64,000 bases of DNA from Pedobacter cryoconitis (lineage in GTDB: Bacteria; Bacteroidota; Bacteroidia; Sphingobacteriales; Sphingobacteriaceae): positions 1 through 64,000 of the forward strand of contig NZ_QLLR01000004.1 in assembly GCF_003259615.1 (NCBI RefSeq), written 5' to 3'. The position numbers and the translations under genes are program-made. Within the stretch, counting starts at the first letter, position 1; every line of letters starts with the position of its first letter. The notes under the pieces were generated by a model, which did not search any database, was not told the DNA's origin, and worked only from the letters and a program-made list of their open reading frames with translations. Shown here one piece after another: positions 1-7,687 of the stretch.

Positions 1-288
1 AGTATGAGCCTGAGTCAGCTATTTGAGCATACAAAAGATAAGGTATTTGGACTGGCTAACCTGGCCAAATGGCATGAAAAAGTTAGACAAACAGGTTTTA
101 AAGCATTCAAAACTATTTCCAGGTCTATACAGAGTCATTATCAAACGATATTAAACTACTTTGACCGCAGATCTACCAATGCATCAGCAGAATCTTTTAA
201 TGCCAAAATCAAGGCATTCAGATCGCAATTCAGGGGAGTCAAAAACATTGAATTCTTCCTTTTTAGGTTAACGCAACTCTATGCGTAA
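1..288 (+). mobile_element. 3' fragment of an ISL3-type transposase gene (cut by the window edge)
   Basis: The reading frame is open to the left edge, so only about the last 95 codons are seen. The end of the protein carries the pattern common to the C-terminus of ISL3-type (IS204/IS1001/IS1165) DDE transposases: an FDRRSTNASAESFN stretch, then KIKAFRSQFRGVKN and a FFLFRL tail. The Glu in NASAESFN is probably the last acidic residue of the DDE triad (family knowledge, not proven here). After the stop, bases 289-395 hold no gene; the element's right end is probably there, but its terminal repeat cannot be defined without the left end. It lies beside two tRNA-Asn genes. Whether the element is intact cannot be told from this window. 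Confidence 0.8.
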
Positions 289-395
289 AATCCAAAAATA
301 TCCAATTGCTCCACAACTTTTGGCATTGATCCTAATGAATTGTAAACCAAGGGTAAACCTTTATTAGTTCGTACAACCTATGGTGTGATTCAGCA

Positions 396-431
396 CAAAA
401 AAGCCTTCCAGTTTTCACTGAAAGGCTTTTT
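396..431 (-). terminator. Terminator after the first tRNA-Asn
   Basis: An A-run and GCCTT arm pairs with AAGGC and a T-run, with an inner CAGT/ACTG stem. Read on the minus strand it lies just 3' of the tRNA and ends in a T-run. Confidence 0.7.
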
Positions 432-439
432 GCAATTTG

Positions 440-513
440 CTCCCTCTGCTGGGCTCGAACCAGCGACCCTCTGATTAACAGTCAGATGCTCTAACCAGCT
501 GAGCTAAGAAGGA
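440..513 (-). tRNA. tRNA-Asn (anticodon GTT), copy 1
   Basis: Read on the minus strand this is a 74-nt cloverleaf. The acceptor arm TCCTTCT pairs with AGAGGGA and the discriminator is G. The anticodon loop CTGTTAA sits between TCTGA and TCAGA, giving anticodon GTT (Asn). The T loop reads GGTTCGAGCC. The 3' CCA is not encoded. The sequence is identical to the copy about 195 bases away, so this is a recent or maintained tandem duplication. Confidence 0.95.
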
Positions 514-593
514 GTGCTGGTTTTTTAAAAAAATAACGCCTTTTTTAAAAAGGTAAAGCGTAATATAAAAGGCAATGCCCTCTACTTTAACAG

Positions 594-627
594 AAAAAAC
601 CTTTCAACGTGATGTTGAAAGGTTTTT
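594..627 (-). terminator. Terminator after the second tRNA-Asn
   Basis: A long perfect stem (AAAAACCTTTCAAC with GTTGAAAGGTTTTT) closes a 5-nt loop, just 3' of the tRNA on the minus strand. It differs from the hairpin after copy 1, so each tRNA copy has its own transcript end. Confidence 0.75.
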
Positions 628-633
628 AATCTG

Positions 634-707
634 CTCCCTCTGCTGGGCTCGAACCAGCGACCCTCTGATTAACAGTCAGATGCTCTAACCAGCTGAGCTA
701 AGAAGGA
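634..707 (-). tRNA. tRNA-Asn (anticodon GTT), copy 2
   Basis: Identical over all 74 nt to the copy at 440-513, with the same flanking ends (GC before, GG after), and anticodon GTT in the CTGTTAA loop. CCA is not encoded. The 120 bases between the copies contain an AT-rich stretch and a terminator, so the copies may be transcribed separately. Bases 708-852 after it hold no gene and presumably contain the promoters of this tRNA and of the kinase gene that follows. Confidence 0.95.
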
Positions 708-852
708 GTACTCTGGTTATCCGAAAACGTTTTCTCTGCTTTAATAAACAACATAAAGCTTCGTTCGTTTTGGGAATGCAATATTAGGGCTTTTAAATTA
801 TTTATGCAATATTTGTAGACAATATTTTTCAAAAAAAATTAAAATAAAACAT

Positions 853-1776
853 ATGAGCCTGATAATCATAGGGACTGTAGCATTCGATGCAATTGAAACT
901 CCCTTCGGAAAGACTGATAAAATAGTAGGAGGAGCTGCAACTTACGCAAGTTTGGCTGCTTCTTACTTCTATAATAAAGTGAAAATCGTCGGAGTTGTAG
1001 GTGATGACTTCCACCAGGAGGACATTAATACCTTTACAAAACATGGTATCGATACTGAAGGTCTGCAAATAAAAGCAGGTGAAAAATCATTTTTCTGGTC
1101 AGGAAAATACCACAATGACATGAACAGCAGAGACACTTTAGTTACTGAACTGAATGTTTTGGGAGATTTTGACCCGATTATCCCTGAGAGCTACCAGGAC
1201 TGCGAATACCTGATGTTAGGCAACCTGACTCCACAAGTACAGCAAACGGTCATCAAACGTCTTAAAAACAGGCCTAAACTAATCGTTTTAGACACGATGA
1301 ACTTCTGGATGGACATTGCACTGAATGATTTGCTGGATACGCTTAAAATGATTGATGTATTAACCATCAATGATGAAGAAGCACGTCAGCTTTCAGGCGA
1401 ATATTCATTAGTTAAAGCAGCGAAGAAAATTCTGGAAATGGGCCCAAAATACCTGATCATTAAAAAAGGTGAACACGGCGCATTACTTTTCCATGAAGAT
1501 AAAGTATTCTCTACTCCTGCGCTTCCTCTGGCAGAAGTTTTCGATCCAACTGGCGCAGGTGATACTTTTGCAGGCGGATTTATTGGTTATCTGGCGAAAG
1601 TTGGAACGGTCAACTTCGATACCATGAAAAATGCAATCGTTTACGGTTCTGCACTGGCATCTTTCTGTGTAGAAAAATTCGGAACAGAGAAAATCGTCAA
1701 CCTGACTGAAGCAGAAGTTGCCGGCCGTATCCAGGAATTTGTAAACCTGAGCGCTTTCACACTTACTGAAGCTTAA
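853..1776 (+). CDS. PfkB-family (ribokinase-like) carbohydrate or nucleoside kinase
   Basis: 307 residues, the usual length for PfkB kinases. The C-terminal signature DPTGAGDTFAGG lies around residues 232-243, with the GAGD anion hole and catalytic Asp of the family. The N-terminal region has the GGAATYAS substrate-lid motif near residue 26. The protein should phosphorylate a sugar or nucleoside hydroxyl with ATP in the cytosol; the substrate cannot be told from sequence. It stands alone on the plus strand with a terminator after it. The ATG at 853 is the first in-frame start and the N-terminus MSLIIIGTVAFD fits the family. Confidence 0.88.
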   Translation: MSLIIIGTVAFDAIETPFGKTDKIVGGAATYASLAASYFYNKVKIVGVVGDDFHQEDINTFTKHGIDTEGLQIKAGEKSFFWSGKYHNDMNSRDTLVTELNVLGDFDPIIPESYQDCEYLMLGNLTPQVQQTVIKRLKNRPKLIVLDTMNFWMDIALNDLLDTLKMIDVLTINDEEARQLSGEYSLVKAAKKILEMGPKYLIIKKGEHGALLFHEDKVFSTPALPLAEVFDPTGAGDTFAGGFIGYLAKVGTVNFDTMKNAIVYGSALASFCVEKFGTEKIVNLTEAEVAGRIQEFVNLSAFTLTEA

Positions 1777-1816
1777 TTATTCAGACTTCCCACTAAAGGA
1801 AAATGAACTTTAATAA

Positions 1817-1849
1817 AAAAAAGCATCAGTTTAAGGCTGATGCTTTTTT
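1817..1849. terminator. Bidirectional terminator between converging genes
   Basis: A 13-bp stem (A-run plus GCATCAG with CTGATGC plus T-run) closes a 7-nt loop, between the kinase stop and the stop of the minus-strand gene at 1851. Its A- and T-flanks let it work in both directions. Confidence 0.8.
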
Positions 1850-1850
1850 G

Positions 1851-2087
1851 TTAACTTTTCAGTTTACCAACCGCGGTAAACTTTTCAAATACAGTTTCTG
1901 AATGCGGCGCATCTGCCAGTTCATCGGTCAGATCCTGTCCTGCCCAGTGTTCATAATGCTTCCCATTTTTCCATAACCGGCTTTCTCCAACGTCGTAAAT
2001 CAACCCGAGATAAGCTACCCATATTTGTGGTTTGTCCTGCCCATTTCTTAAAGCCAGTTGTTGTTTGGTAAATTCTGGTAGCTCCAT
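1851..2087 (-). CDS. Small cytochrome b5-like heme/steroid-binding protein
   Basis: 78 residues, a complete soluble single-domain member of the predicted heme/steroid-binding family related to cytochrome b5. Visible are VAYLGLIYDV (residues 24-33), SRLW, then GKHYEHWAGQDLT (42-54) and a second His in APHSETV (H62). H44 or H47 with H62 are the likely axial heme ligands. There is no signal peptide or anchor. Its ATG overlaps the TAA of the lycopene cyclase gene by one base (TAATG), which implies translational coupling. A role as electron donor for carotenoid modification is inference from this coupling only. Confidence 0.8.
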   Translation of the reverse strand: MELPEFTKQQLALRNGQDKPQIWVAYLGLIYDVGESRLWKNGKHYEHWAGQDLTDELADAPHSETVFEKFTAVGKLKS

Positions 2088-2764
2088 TAACGGCGTGCTC
2101 TTAATTTAAAAAACTCAAAAAGATAAACACTCAGCAATAACATCCCCATAAAATAGAAAGGCGTTTCAAAGGGAATATTAAACTGATTAAAGTTCAATGT
2201 TTCCGCACTATTATACTGTATCACAGGAAGATTAGCCAATAGCCCATACACAATATAGAATGGGATTAAAGTCACCAGGAATGCACGGTAAAAACGGTAC
2301 ATGAATCTGATCTTATTGACATATTCGACATACAGGATGAAAACCAATAAGATCGAAAATGTAAAAAGAGTATATAACTTCTGATGACCGAAATAGAGCA
2401 TAGCTATACAGACTCCCAGCATAATATTACTAAAAGCCAGGCTATATTTCTCAGGGCCATTATCTGGAAAACGATGATTAAGAAACAAGTAAACCGCAAG
2501 CCCGCTTAAAGGTAAAATGAATAATAACAACAACTCTTCTATTGGCAATTGCCATAAAGTCATCCCACTTAAATAAGGCGGATTAAATACAATTACCTTT
2601 AATTGCGTCATAAATTCCGTAGGGATGGAGAAAGAAAAAACACTGATCAAAACAGCAAGAACCAGGAACTTACTCTGGTCAGTAAAGTTGAGTTGCCGGA
2701 TAGAAAAAAATAAGACCGGCAATAACAAAAGTGCCAGGTCAATCAATAAATAAGTATAGTTCAT
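2087..2764 (-). CDS. Lycopene cyclase domain protein (CrtYc/CrtYd fused type)
   Basis: 225 residues, almost all hydrophobic, with about six or seven membrane segments. It has the two halves of the heterodimeric-type lycopene cyclases in one chain: N-PPYLSG followed by LPIEE (residues 61-77) in the first half, and IPFETPFYF near residues 198-206 in the second. The family closes the ends of lycopene to beta-ionone rings in the membrane. No crtB, crtI or crtZ lies in this window, so the rest of the carotenoid pathway is elsewhere. A TATTTTTG box (minus strand, 2787-2794) is a possible -7 element. The downstream cytochrome b5-like gene overlaps it by one base. Confidence 0.85.
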   Translation of the reverse strand: MNYTYLLIDLALLLLPVLFFSIRQLNFTDQSKFLVLAVLISVFSFSIPTEFMTQLKVIVFNPPYLSGMTLWQLPIEELLLLFILPLSGLAVYLFLNHRFPDNGPEKYSLAFSNIMLGVCIAMLYFGHQKLYTLFTFSILLVFILYVEYVNKIRFMYRFYRAFLVTLIPFYIVYGLLANLPVIQYNSAETLNFNQFNIPFETPFYFMGMLLLSVYLFEFFKLRARR

Positions 2765-2834
2765 TTAGCAGGATAAGTCTGAAGTCCAAAAATATACTTT
2801 TGATCCGACTAAACCACTTTCTTTTTCCACTGGC

Positions 2835-2896
2835 AACTGCACATTGAAAAGACCGCTGAACCTTCATCAATACAGCGGTCTTTTCAATGTGCAGTT
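2835..2896. repeat. Perfect 24-bp inverted repeat with 14-nt loop
   Basis: Left arm 2835-2858 and right arm 2873-2896 are perfect reverse complements over 24 bp; the core is GAAAAGACCGCTG with CAGCGGTCTTTTC. It resembles an extended bidirectional terminator but sits between two genes read in the same direction (sigma factor upstream, lycopene cyclase downstream), and the sigma gene already has its own terminator at 2955-2985. It may be a second terminator, an RNA element or the footprint of a small palindromic repeat. Confidence 0.85.
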
Positions 2897-2954
2897 CTCA
2901 GCAATTAGTATCCTTGATTGTTGCCCTGCCATGAAGCTTAAATCGAGCGCACAA

Positions 2955-2985
2955 AAAAGCAGCTATTTTTTATATAGCTGCTTTT
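2955..2985 (-). terminator. Terminator of the ECF sigma gene
   Basis: A 12-bp stem (AAAAGCAGCTAT with ATAGCTGCTTTT) closes a 7-nt loop and is followed on the minus strand by a T-run, 22 bases after the sigma factor stop. Confidence 0.8.
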
Positions 2986-3006
2986 CGTTAAAAGAAAACA
3001 GAATGA

Positions 3007-3537
3007 TTAAACGATTTCTGTTCCGAGAATTTCTTTAGAATACGTTTTAAGATATTTTTTCAGTATCTGACGGGCAACGTGGATTCTTGTTTTTACTGTA
3101 CCGATTGGGATCTTAAGCATATCCGCAATCTCATGATATTTATAGCCTTCAAAATATTTAATAAAAGGAACGTAGTATTCAGGTTGTAAAGTAGCTAAAG
3201 CCTTATTGATGTCACCAATAATAAACTTGCTGTCTATTGTATTTTTTGTAGCACTATAGTGAAGATTTGCAGAAGATATATCCTCAGATTTAGTAATTAA
3301 CGCATTTGTTTTAACCAAACGTCTGTAATTATTAATAAAGGTATTTTTCATGATGGTGAATAACCATCCTTTCAAATTTGTTCCCTCTTTGAATTTACTG
3401 TAGTACGTAACCGCTTTCAGCATGGTGTCCTGAACTAAATCGTTTGCGTCTTCAATATCTTTTGTAAAATTTAAAGCGAATGACTGCAAGGAAACCGAGT
3501 GGTTGTGAAGCTGAAGGTTGAATTCATTTTTTGTCAT
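3007..3537 (-). CDS. ECF-type sigma-70 family RNA polymerase sigma factor
   Basis: 176 residues, typical for a two-domain ECF sigma. Region 2 contains DIEDANDLVQDTMLKA (about residues 28-43) and LKGWLFTIMKNTFIN. Region 4 contains ALATLQPEYYVPF and the HTH stretch YHEIADMLKIPIGTVK (about 134-149), which reads the -35 element. No anti-sigma gene is adjacent; the neighbours are murB upstream and lycopene cyclase downstream. An inverted repeat lies 77-98 bases before the start. In other bacteria ECF sigmas beside carotenoid genes act in light responses (CarQ, LitS); that role here is inference from position. Confidence 0.9.
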   Translation of the reverse strand: MTKNEFNLQLHNHSVSLQSFALNFTKDIEDANDLVQDTMLKAVTYYSKFKEGTNLKGWLFTIMKNTFINNYRRLVKTNALITKSEDISSANLHYSATKNTIDSKFIIGDINKALATLQPEYYVPFIKYFEGYKYHEIADMLKIPIGTVKTRIHVARQILKKYLKTYSKEILGTEIV

Positions 3538-3613
3538 AGTGTTTAAGTTTTAAGGTTAAAAAAGCAAGCAAACAATACCTTTAAAAAGTGGCGCTAATCA
3601 GGTTTGTTTAATC

Positions 3614-3635
3614 TTGTATATTAACACTTATACAA
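3614..3635. promoter_or_regulatory. Inverted repeat TTGTATA-N8-TATACAA upstream of the ECF sigma gene
   Basis: Perfect 7-bp arms separated by 8 bases, 77 to 98 bases before the sigma start codon, in non-coding DNA. The spacing and symmetry fit an operator for a dimeric regulator. A CarH/MerR-type or TetR-type regulator is possible; nothing in the sequence names the binder. A related GTATA-N8-TATAC core occurs at 5631-5648. Confidence 0.5.
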
Positions 3636-3655
3636 CATATGTACCAAAAAAATGA

Positions 3656-3695
3656 TTCATGGTTAAACACATAGATTTAATTGTTTAACCATGAA
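3656..3695 (-). terminator. Terminator of murB
   Basis: 13-bp perfect arms (TTCATGGTTAAAC with GTTTAACCATGAA) close a 14-nt loop, 35 bases after the murB stop on the minus strand. A run of seven T follows a few bases later. The weak AT-rich stem and long loop leave room for an operator role for the downstream sigma gene. Confidence 0.6.
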
Positions 3696-3729
3696 AAAAC
3701 TCTATATAGTTGGGAAAATCACACAATTG

Positions 3730-4746
3730 TTACAGGATATTCACTTCCCGTTCCAATTTTACATCAAATTTAGAGAATACAGTGTCTATAATTTTTTCTG
3801 AAAAACTATACACTTCCTCTCCGGTTGCACCACCATGGTTAACCAGAACCAGTGCCTGATTTTTCCAGGTACCAGTATGTCCTTCAGTAATTCCTTTAAA
3901 ACCACACTGTTCAATCAGCCAGCCGGCAGCCAGTTTAACTTTATCTTCGCCAGCAGGGTAACTGATCATTGCAGGAAACGCATGTTTTAACCCTTCAAAT
4001 TTAGAACGGTCGATAATAGGGTTCTTAAAGAAACTTCCCGCATTACCAATAGTTGAAGGATCTGGCAATTTACTTACTCTGATCTCAGCAACAATTTTTG
4101 AAATATCTGTGATTGTAGGATGTGTGATTCTTCTTTCTGCGAGCAACGACTGTATAGCACCATACTGAGAATTGATTCTGATCCGGGTAAATAGTCTGAA
4201 ATTGACACGCGTAATAATATATTGACCTTTTAATTCATTTTTAAAAATACTGTCTCTGTAAGCGAAATGGCAATCCTCATACCCGAAATTCTTAAACTCA
4301 CCAGTAGCCAGTTCAAATGCTTCACAAGACTCAAACACATCCTTAAGTTCCACACCATACGCACCAATATTCTGGATCGGCGATGCGCCTACAGTCCCTG
4401 GAATAAGACTTAGATTTTCCATTCCTGCAAATCCATTCTCTACACAATAGTTTACTAAATCATTCCAAACCACTCCTGCTCCTGCAGAAACAAAAACCTG
4501 GTTATCTGCAACTTCAGTGGTAATTTCAGGAATGCTGATCTTCAATACCAAACCAGGATAGTCTTCCGTAAAAAGCACATTGCTACCCCCTCCGAGTATC
4601 AGTAATTTGCTGGCCTTGAATACCGGGTGATTCCTTAATGCAACCAGCTCATCTTCTGTAAAAATTTCAATAAAAAAGCGGGCTTTGACATCAATACCAA
4701 AAGTATTGTAAGGTTTAAGGGATATATTTTCTTGTAATACAAGCAT
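3730..4746 (-). CDS. murB: UDP-N-acetylenolpyruvoylglucosamine reductase (MurB)
   Basis: 338 residues, matching type I MurB. It reduces UDP-GlcNAc-enolpyruvate to UDP-MurNAc with NADPH and FAD in cytosolic peptidoglycan precursor synthesis. The FAD site shows GGGSNVLF (residues 52-59) and SLIPGTVGASPIQNIGAYG (113-131); R164 lies in YRDS. The catalytic Ser is S238 in NAGSFFKNP, and the C-terminal substrate region has AGWLIEQCGFKG. It is a single gene on the minus strand with a terminator after it. The ATG at 4746 gives the normal N-terminus ending in NTFGID. Confidence 0.96.
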   Translation of the reverse strand: MLVLQENISLKPYNTFGIDVKARFFIEIFTEDELVALRNHPVFKASKLLILGGGSNVLFTEDYPGLVLKISIPEITTEVADNQVFVSAGAGVVWNDLVNYCVENGFAGMENLSLIPGTVGASPIQNIGAYGVELKDVFESCEAFELATGEFKNFGYEDCHFAYRDSIFKNELKGQYIITRVNFRLFTRIRINSQYGAIQSLLAERRITHPTITDISKIVAEIRVSKLPDPSTIGNAGSFFKNPIIDRSKFEGLKHAFPAMISYPAGEDKVKLAAGWLIEQCGFKGITEGHTGTWKNQALVLVNHGGATGEEVYSFSEKIIDTVFSKFDVKLEREVNIL

Positions 4747-4820
4747 AAGAATTATTAGAATTATTTACCGCAAATGTAATTGTTAGCCTGTGTAATAAAC
4801 ATGTTAAATATAATATTTAA

Positions 4821-4828
4821 TAATTTTG
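4821..4828 (+). promoter_or_regulatory. Candidate -7 promoter box for the first TetR gene
   Basis: TAATTTTG matches the Bacteroidota -7 consensus TAnnTTTG about 75 bases before the ATG at 4901. No convincing -33 TTTG box is seen at the usual distance. Confidence 0.35.
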
Positions 4829-4900
4829 TATAATTTACATCCGATTCTAACCCCAATTCAAGCCGGCACGCTCATAGAAAAAAAGCATTGCTTATTCACA

Positions 4901-5509
4901 ATGGAAAATCAAGATAGAAAAAGACTCTTAATTATAGACGCTGCATTAAAGAGATTCGCACATTACGGACTCGCAAAAACTACGATGACTGAAATCGCAA
5001 AGGATATTGCTTTTTCAAAAGCGTTACTCTATTATTATTTCCCTGATAAATTGAGCTTATATGTCAGTGTAATTGAACATATGATGCACACCATCAGCAG
5101 AGATCTGATTAAGTCCGTAGAGAAGACATCTACCGCTACAGAAGGTATTCTGATGCTGTTGCAGAAAAGACAGGCATTTACACAGAAGTATTACAATCTC
5201 CTGGAATACACCCAAATGATTGGCCCTGAACTCCCGGAAGCACTTTATGAAAAATTTCAACGTGCCAGGGCATTCGAGCTTAAAATCATTACAGGCCTGC
5301 TGACCAAAGGTGATACATCCGGAGAATTCGCCATCAAAGACATCCCTTTCACCACCGAAATATTTGTCGAAGCGGTGTCTGGTATCCACTTCAATATCCT
5401 TAACCGTGCGCGGAATATTTTCCCTGGGAAAGAACAGTTTAAACTCATCTTTCTGAAAGAAAAAAGGTTCGCCGAAATCTTTCTGGCGGGTTTAAAGCCA
5501 TTAATCTAA
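4901..5509 (+). CDS. TetR/AcrR family transcriptional regulator, first of a tandem pair
   Basis: 202 residues from the ATG at 4901. The frame is open upstream to 4826, but that start would be a TTG inside a promoter-like box, and the paralogue next door also begins at the equivalent point, so 4901 is preferred. The N-terminal HTH reads KTTMTEIAKDIAFSKALLYYYFPDK (in two parts around residues 28-52), a classic TetR motif. The C-terminal ligand domain is not recognisable. Together with the second TetR gene it precedes an RND efflux operon, so it probably represses that operon and/or itself (inference). Confidence 0.88.
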   Translation: MENQDRKRLLIIDAALKRFAHYGLAKTTMTEIAKDIAFSKALLYYYFPDKLSLYVSVIEHMMHTISRDLIKSVEKTSTATEGILMLLQKRQAFTQKYYNLLEYTQMIGPELPEALYEKFQRARAFELKIITGLLTKGDTSGEFAIKDIPFTTEIFVEAVSGIHFNILNRARNIFPGKEQFKLIFLKEKRFAEIFLAGLKPLI

Positions 5510-5630
5510 ACACAGCTTTAAGTCACAGAACTACCATTTATTCGTTAGCACGGCTTATAAGAGACTGAAGACCAACAAAAACGGTTTAAACTCTCTTATT
5601 AAAGTCATGGTATTGTCATATCTTCACTAA

Positions 5631-5648
5631 GTATAGTTGTTTTTATAC
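5631..5648. promoter_or_regulatory. Inverted repeat GTATA-N8-TATAC before the second TetR gene
   Basis: GTATA at 5631-5635 and TATAC at 5644-5648 form a symmetric site extended by flanking A and T (AGTATA...TATACT). It lies 76-93 bases before the ATG at 5724 and just upstream of a promoter-like box. It is a candidate TetR operator and has the same core and spacing as the site before the ECF sigma gene. Confidence 0.45.
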
Positions 5649-5677
5649 TAAAGTTTCTTTATTAGAAAAGCTTGCCA

Positions 5678-5685
5678 TACTTTTG
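5678..5685 (+). promoter_or_regulatory. Candidate promoter of the second TetR and efflux operon
   Basis: TACTTTTG fits the TAnnTTTG -7 box. A TTTC at 5654-5657 lies about 20 bases upstream where the -33 TTTG box is expected. The next start codon is 39 bases downstream. Confidence 0.45.
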
Positions 5686-5723
5686 ACTTTACATATAATA
5701 AAGTCAGAAGGTAAAAAAGTAAA

Positions 5724-6335
5724 ATGGCAGAAACGGATAAAAAAAGGGAGCTGATTATAGAGGGTGCAATAAAGCGTTTTATACATTTTGGCATCAATAA
5801 AACTACGATGAATGAAATAGCAGAAGATCTATCTGTCTCTAAGCCTTCATTATATTATTACTTTCCAGACAAAACCAGTTTAATTCTCGGTGTAGTCGAG
5901 CGGATTTTCAAAGATTATTTCGATGTTTTATATGCCGACTTAAAGCAATCATCCAATATCGAAACCACGCTATTGAACATCGTAGAAATCAAACATCGTT
6001 TTTTTCTGCGCTATTACATGCTGCATTTATCTAACGGAAATCCTGATTCTTCATTGAACTCGGTTGAATTAAAATCATATTTAGAAAAAATGCTGGAGAA
6101 AAATGTTGAGTTTCACGAAAAAATATTTGAAATGGCAGTAGAGAACAAAGAGATCGCTCCACAAGAAAACATCTCTAAACTCGCCGAATTATATTTATCC
6201 TGTCAGTCTGGTTTGACCTCCCTCTGTATTATGCACGGGAATAAAGAGCTTTTCCCGGGAAAGAAAGAATTAAAATTAATGAAGGAAAAACAGATCAGTC
6301 TCTCTAAAATATTCATTAAAGGACTAAAAAACTAA
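5724..6335 (+). CDS. TetR/AcrR family transcriptional regulator, second of a tandem pair
   Basis: 203 residues. The N-terminal HTH has KTTMNEIAEDLSVSKPSLYYY (residues 27-47) and then FPDKTSLI. It aligns end to end with the preceding TetR protein, including a shared LFPGK/IFPGK motif near the C-terminus, so the two are paralogues. The efflux operon starts 29 bases after its stop, which suggests it is the first gene of that operon and its local regulator. The inducer is unknown. Confidence 0.9.
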   Translation: MAETDKKRELIIEGAIKRFIHFGINKTTMNEIAEDLSVSKPSLYYYFPDKTSLILGVVERIFKDYFDVLYADLKQSSNIETTLLNIVEIKHRFFLRYYMLHLSNGNPDSSLNSVELKSYLEKMLEKNVEFHEKIFEMAVENKEIAPQENISKLAELYLSCQSGLTSLCIMHGNKELFPGKKELKLMKEKQISLSKIFIKGLKN

Positions 6336-6364
6336 AACCAGCCCTATACCAGAAAACCACAATC

Positions 6365-7687
6365 ATGACTACACGAATAAAATCGATCCCCATCTTACTG
6401 CTATGCCTGTTTTTTACAGATATAGCATTTGCGCAAGAGCAACTTACGCTTCAGGATGCGCTTAACTTTGCTATTCAAAATAACGTTAATATACGTAAAG
6501 CGAAACTGGATATTGAAGGCGGAAAATACAAAACGCAGGAAGTTAGAGCACAAGCCTTACCACAGGTTACGGCAAATGGTGGTTTAAATTACAATCCTAT
6601 CATTGGATCACTGATCTTTAATAACCAGGCTGTTCAGCTTGGTAAACCATGGGACATCAATGGGGGCTTTCAGCTTAGCCAGCAGTTATTCAACCAACAG
6701 GTTTTTACCGGACTAAAGGCAGCACGCACCAGTGAAAACTATTATAGCCTGAGTGCAAACCTTACAGAGGAACAGGTTATAGAAATGGTTGCAAATAACT
6801 ATTACCAGGTATTAGTAAACAGACAACAACTTAATGTCATAGATACCAATATCAAAAACGTTAAGGTGGTAGAAAAGATCATTTCCAATCAGTATGAAAA
6901 CGGTCTGGCAAAAAAGATAGATGTAGACCGGATTAAAGTGAACCTGACTAACCTGCAAACCAGACGTGAGCAAACAATTAACGGTGTTGTCCAGTTAGAA
7001 AATCAGTTGAAGTTTTCGATGGGCATGCCGGTAACGACCATCATTACCTTACCACCTGATGAATTCAGTAAAGTGGAAACTTTACCCGTAATGGCCGACA
7101 GTATAAATACTGAAGGAAGAACAGAAATCAGGTTATTGAATATTCAGAAAGAGTTACTGAGTCTTCAGCGAAAATCATACGTAGCGGAGTATTACCCTCA
7201 GTTATCCCTGGTGAGTAATATAACCAGAACCGGACAAAGTGATAAGTTCGATTTACTCAGCCCGCACGGACGCACATTTTATTACAATGCTTCTGCTATC
7301 GGGGTCACGATTAAAGTGCCGATATTCAATGGTTTTGCTACACGTTCAAGGATCCGTCAGGCTGATGTGAATATCAAAAAAGCGGATGAAGATATTAGAG
7401 AAAGTAAAAATAATCTGAATCTGGCTTATGAAAATGCGAAGATCCAGCTGAAAAATAATATTACGACTATCAAATCTCAGCGCCAGAATGTTTTACTCGC
7501 TCAGGAGATTTATAACAGTACTCAAAACAATTACAATAACGGGCTTGCTGCCTTAACGGATCTTTTAGATACGGAAAATGCTTTGACCGAAGCACAAAAC
7601 AGCTATACCCAGGCATTACTGAACTACAAAATTGCCGAAATCCAACTAATCAAATCAAACGGAAATATAAAATCACTATTAAAATGA
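6365..7687 (+). CDS. TolC-family outer membrane efflux protein (first RND system)
   Basis: 440 residues with a signal peptide (MTTRIKSIPILLLCLFF, cleavage near AFAQ-EQ). The two-fold repeated outer membrane efflux protein architecture is seen as long helical stretches with LTLQDALNFAIQNN at the mature start and ALTDLLDTENALTEAQNSY near residue 395. It forms the outer membrane/periplasmic channel of a tripartite pump. Its stop overlaps the start of the adaptor gene by 4 bases (ATGA), so translation is coupled. Confidence 0.92.
   Translation: MTTRIKSIPILLLCLFFTDIAFAQEQLTLQDALNFAIQNNVNIRKAKLDIEGGKYKTQEVRAQALPQVTANGGLNYNPIIGSLIFNNQAVQLGKPWDINGGFQLSQQLFNQQVFTGLKAARTSENYYSLSANLTEEQVIEMVANNYYQVLVNRQQLNVIDTNIKNVKVVEKIISNQYENGLAKKIDVDRIKVNLTNLQTRREQTINGVVQLENQLKFSMGMPVTTIITLPPDEFSKVETLPVMADSINTEGRTEIRLLNIQKELLSLQRKSYVAEYYPQLSLVSNITRTGQSDKFDLLSPHGRTFYYNASAIGVTIKVPIFNGFATRSRIRQADVNIKKADEDIRESKNNLNLAYENAKIQLKNNITTIKSQRQNVLLAQEIYNSTQNNYNNGLAALTDLLDTENALTEAQNSYTQALLNYKIAEIQLIKSNGNIKSLLK

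Noticed and set aside
2844..3038. 64-codon plus-strand frame across the 24-bp palindrome
   Set aside because: It begins inside a palindrome arm, crosses a terminator and ends in antisense to the sigma gene. No protein character.
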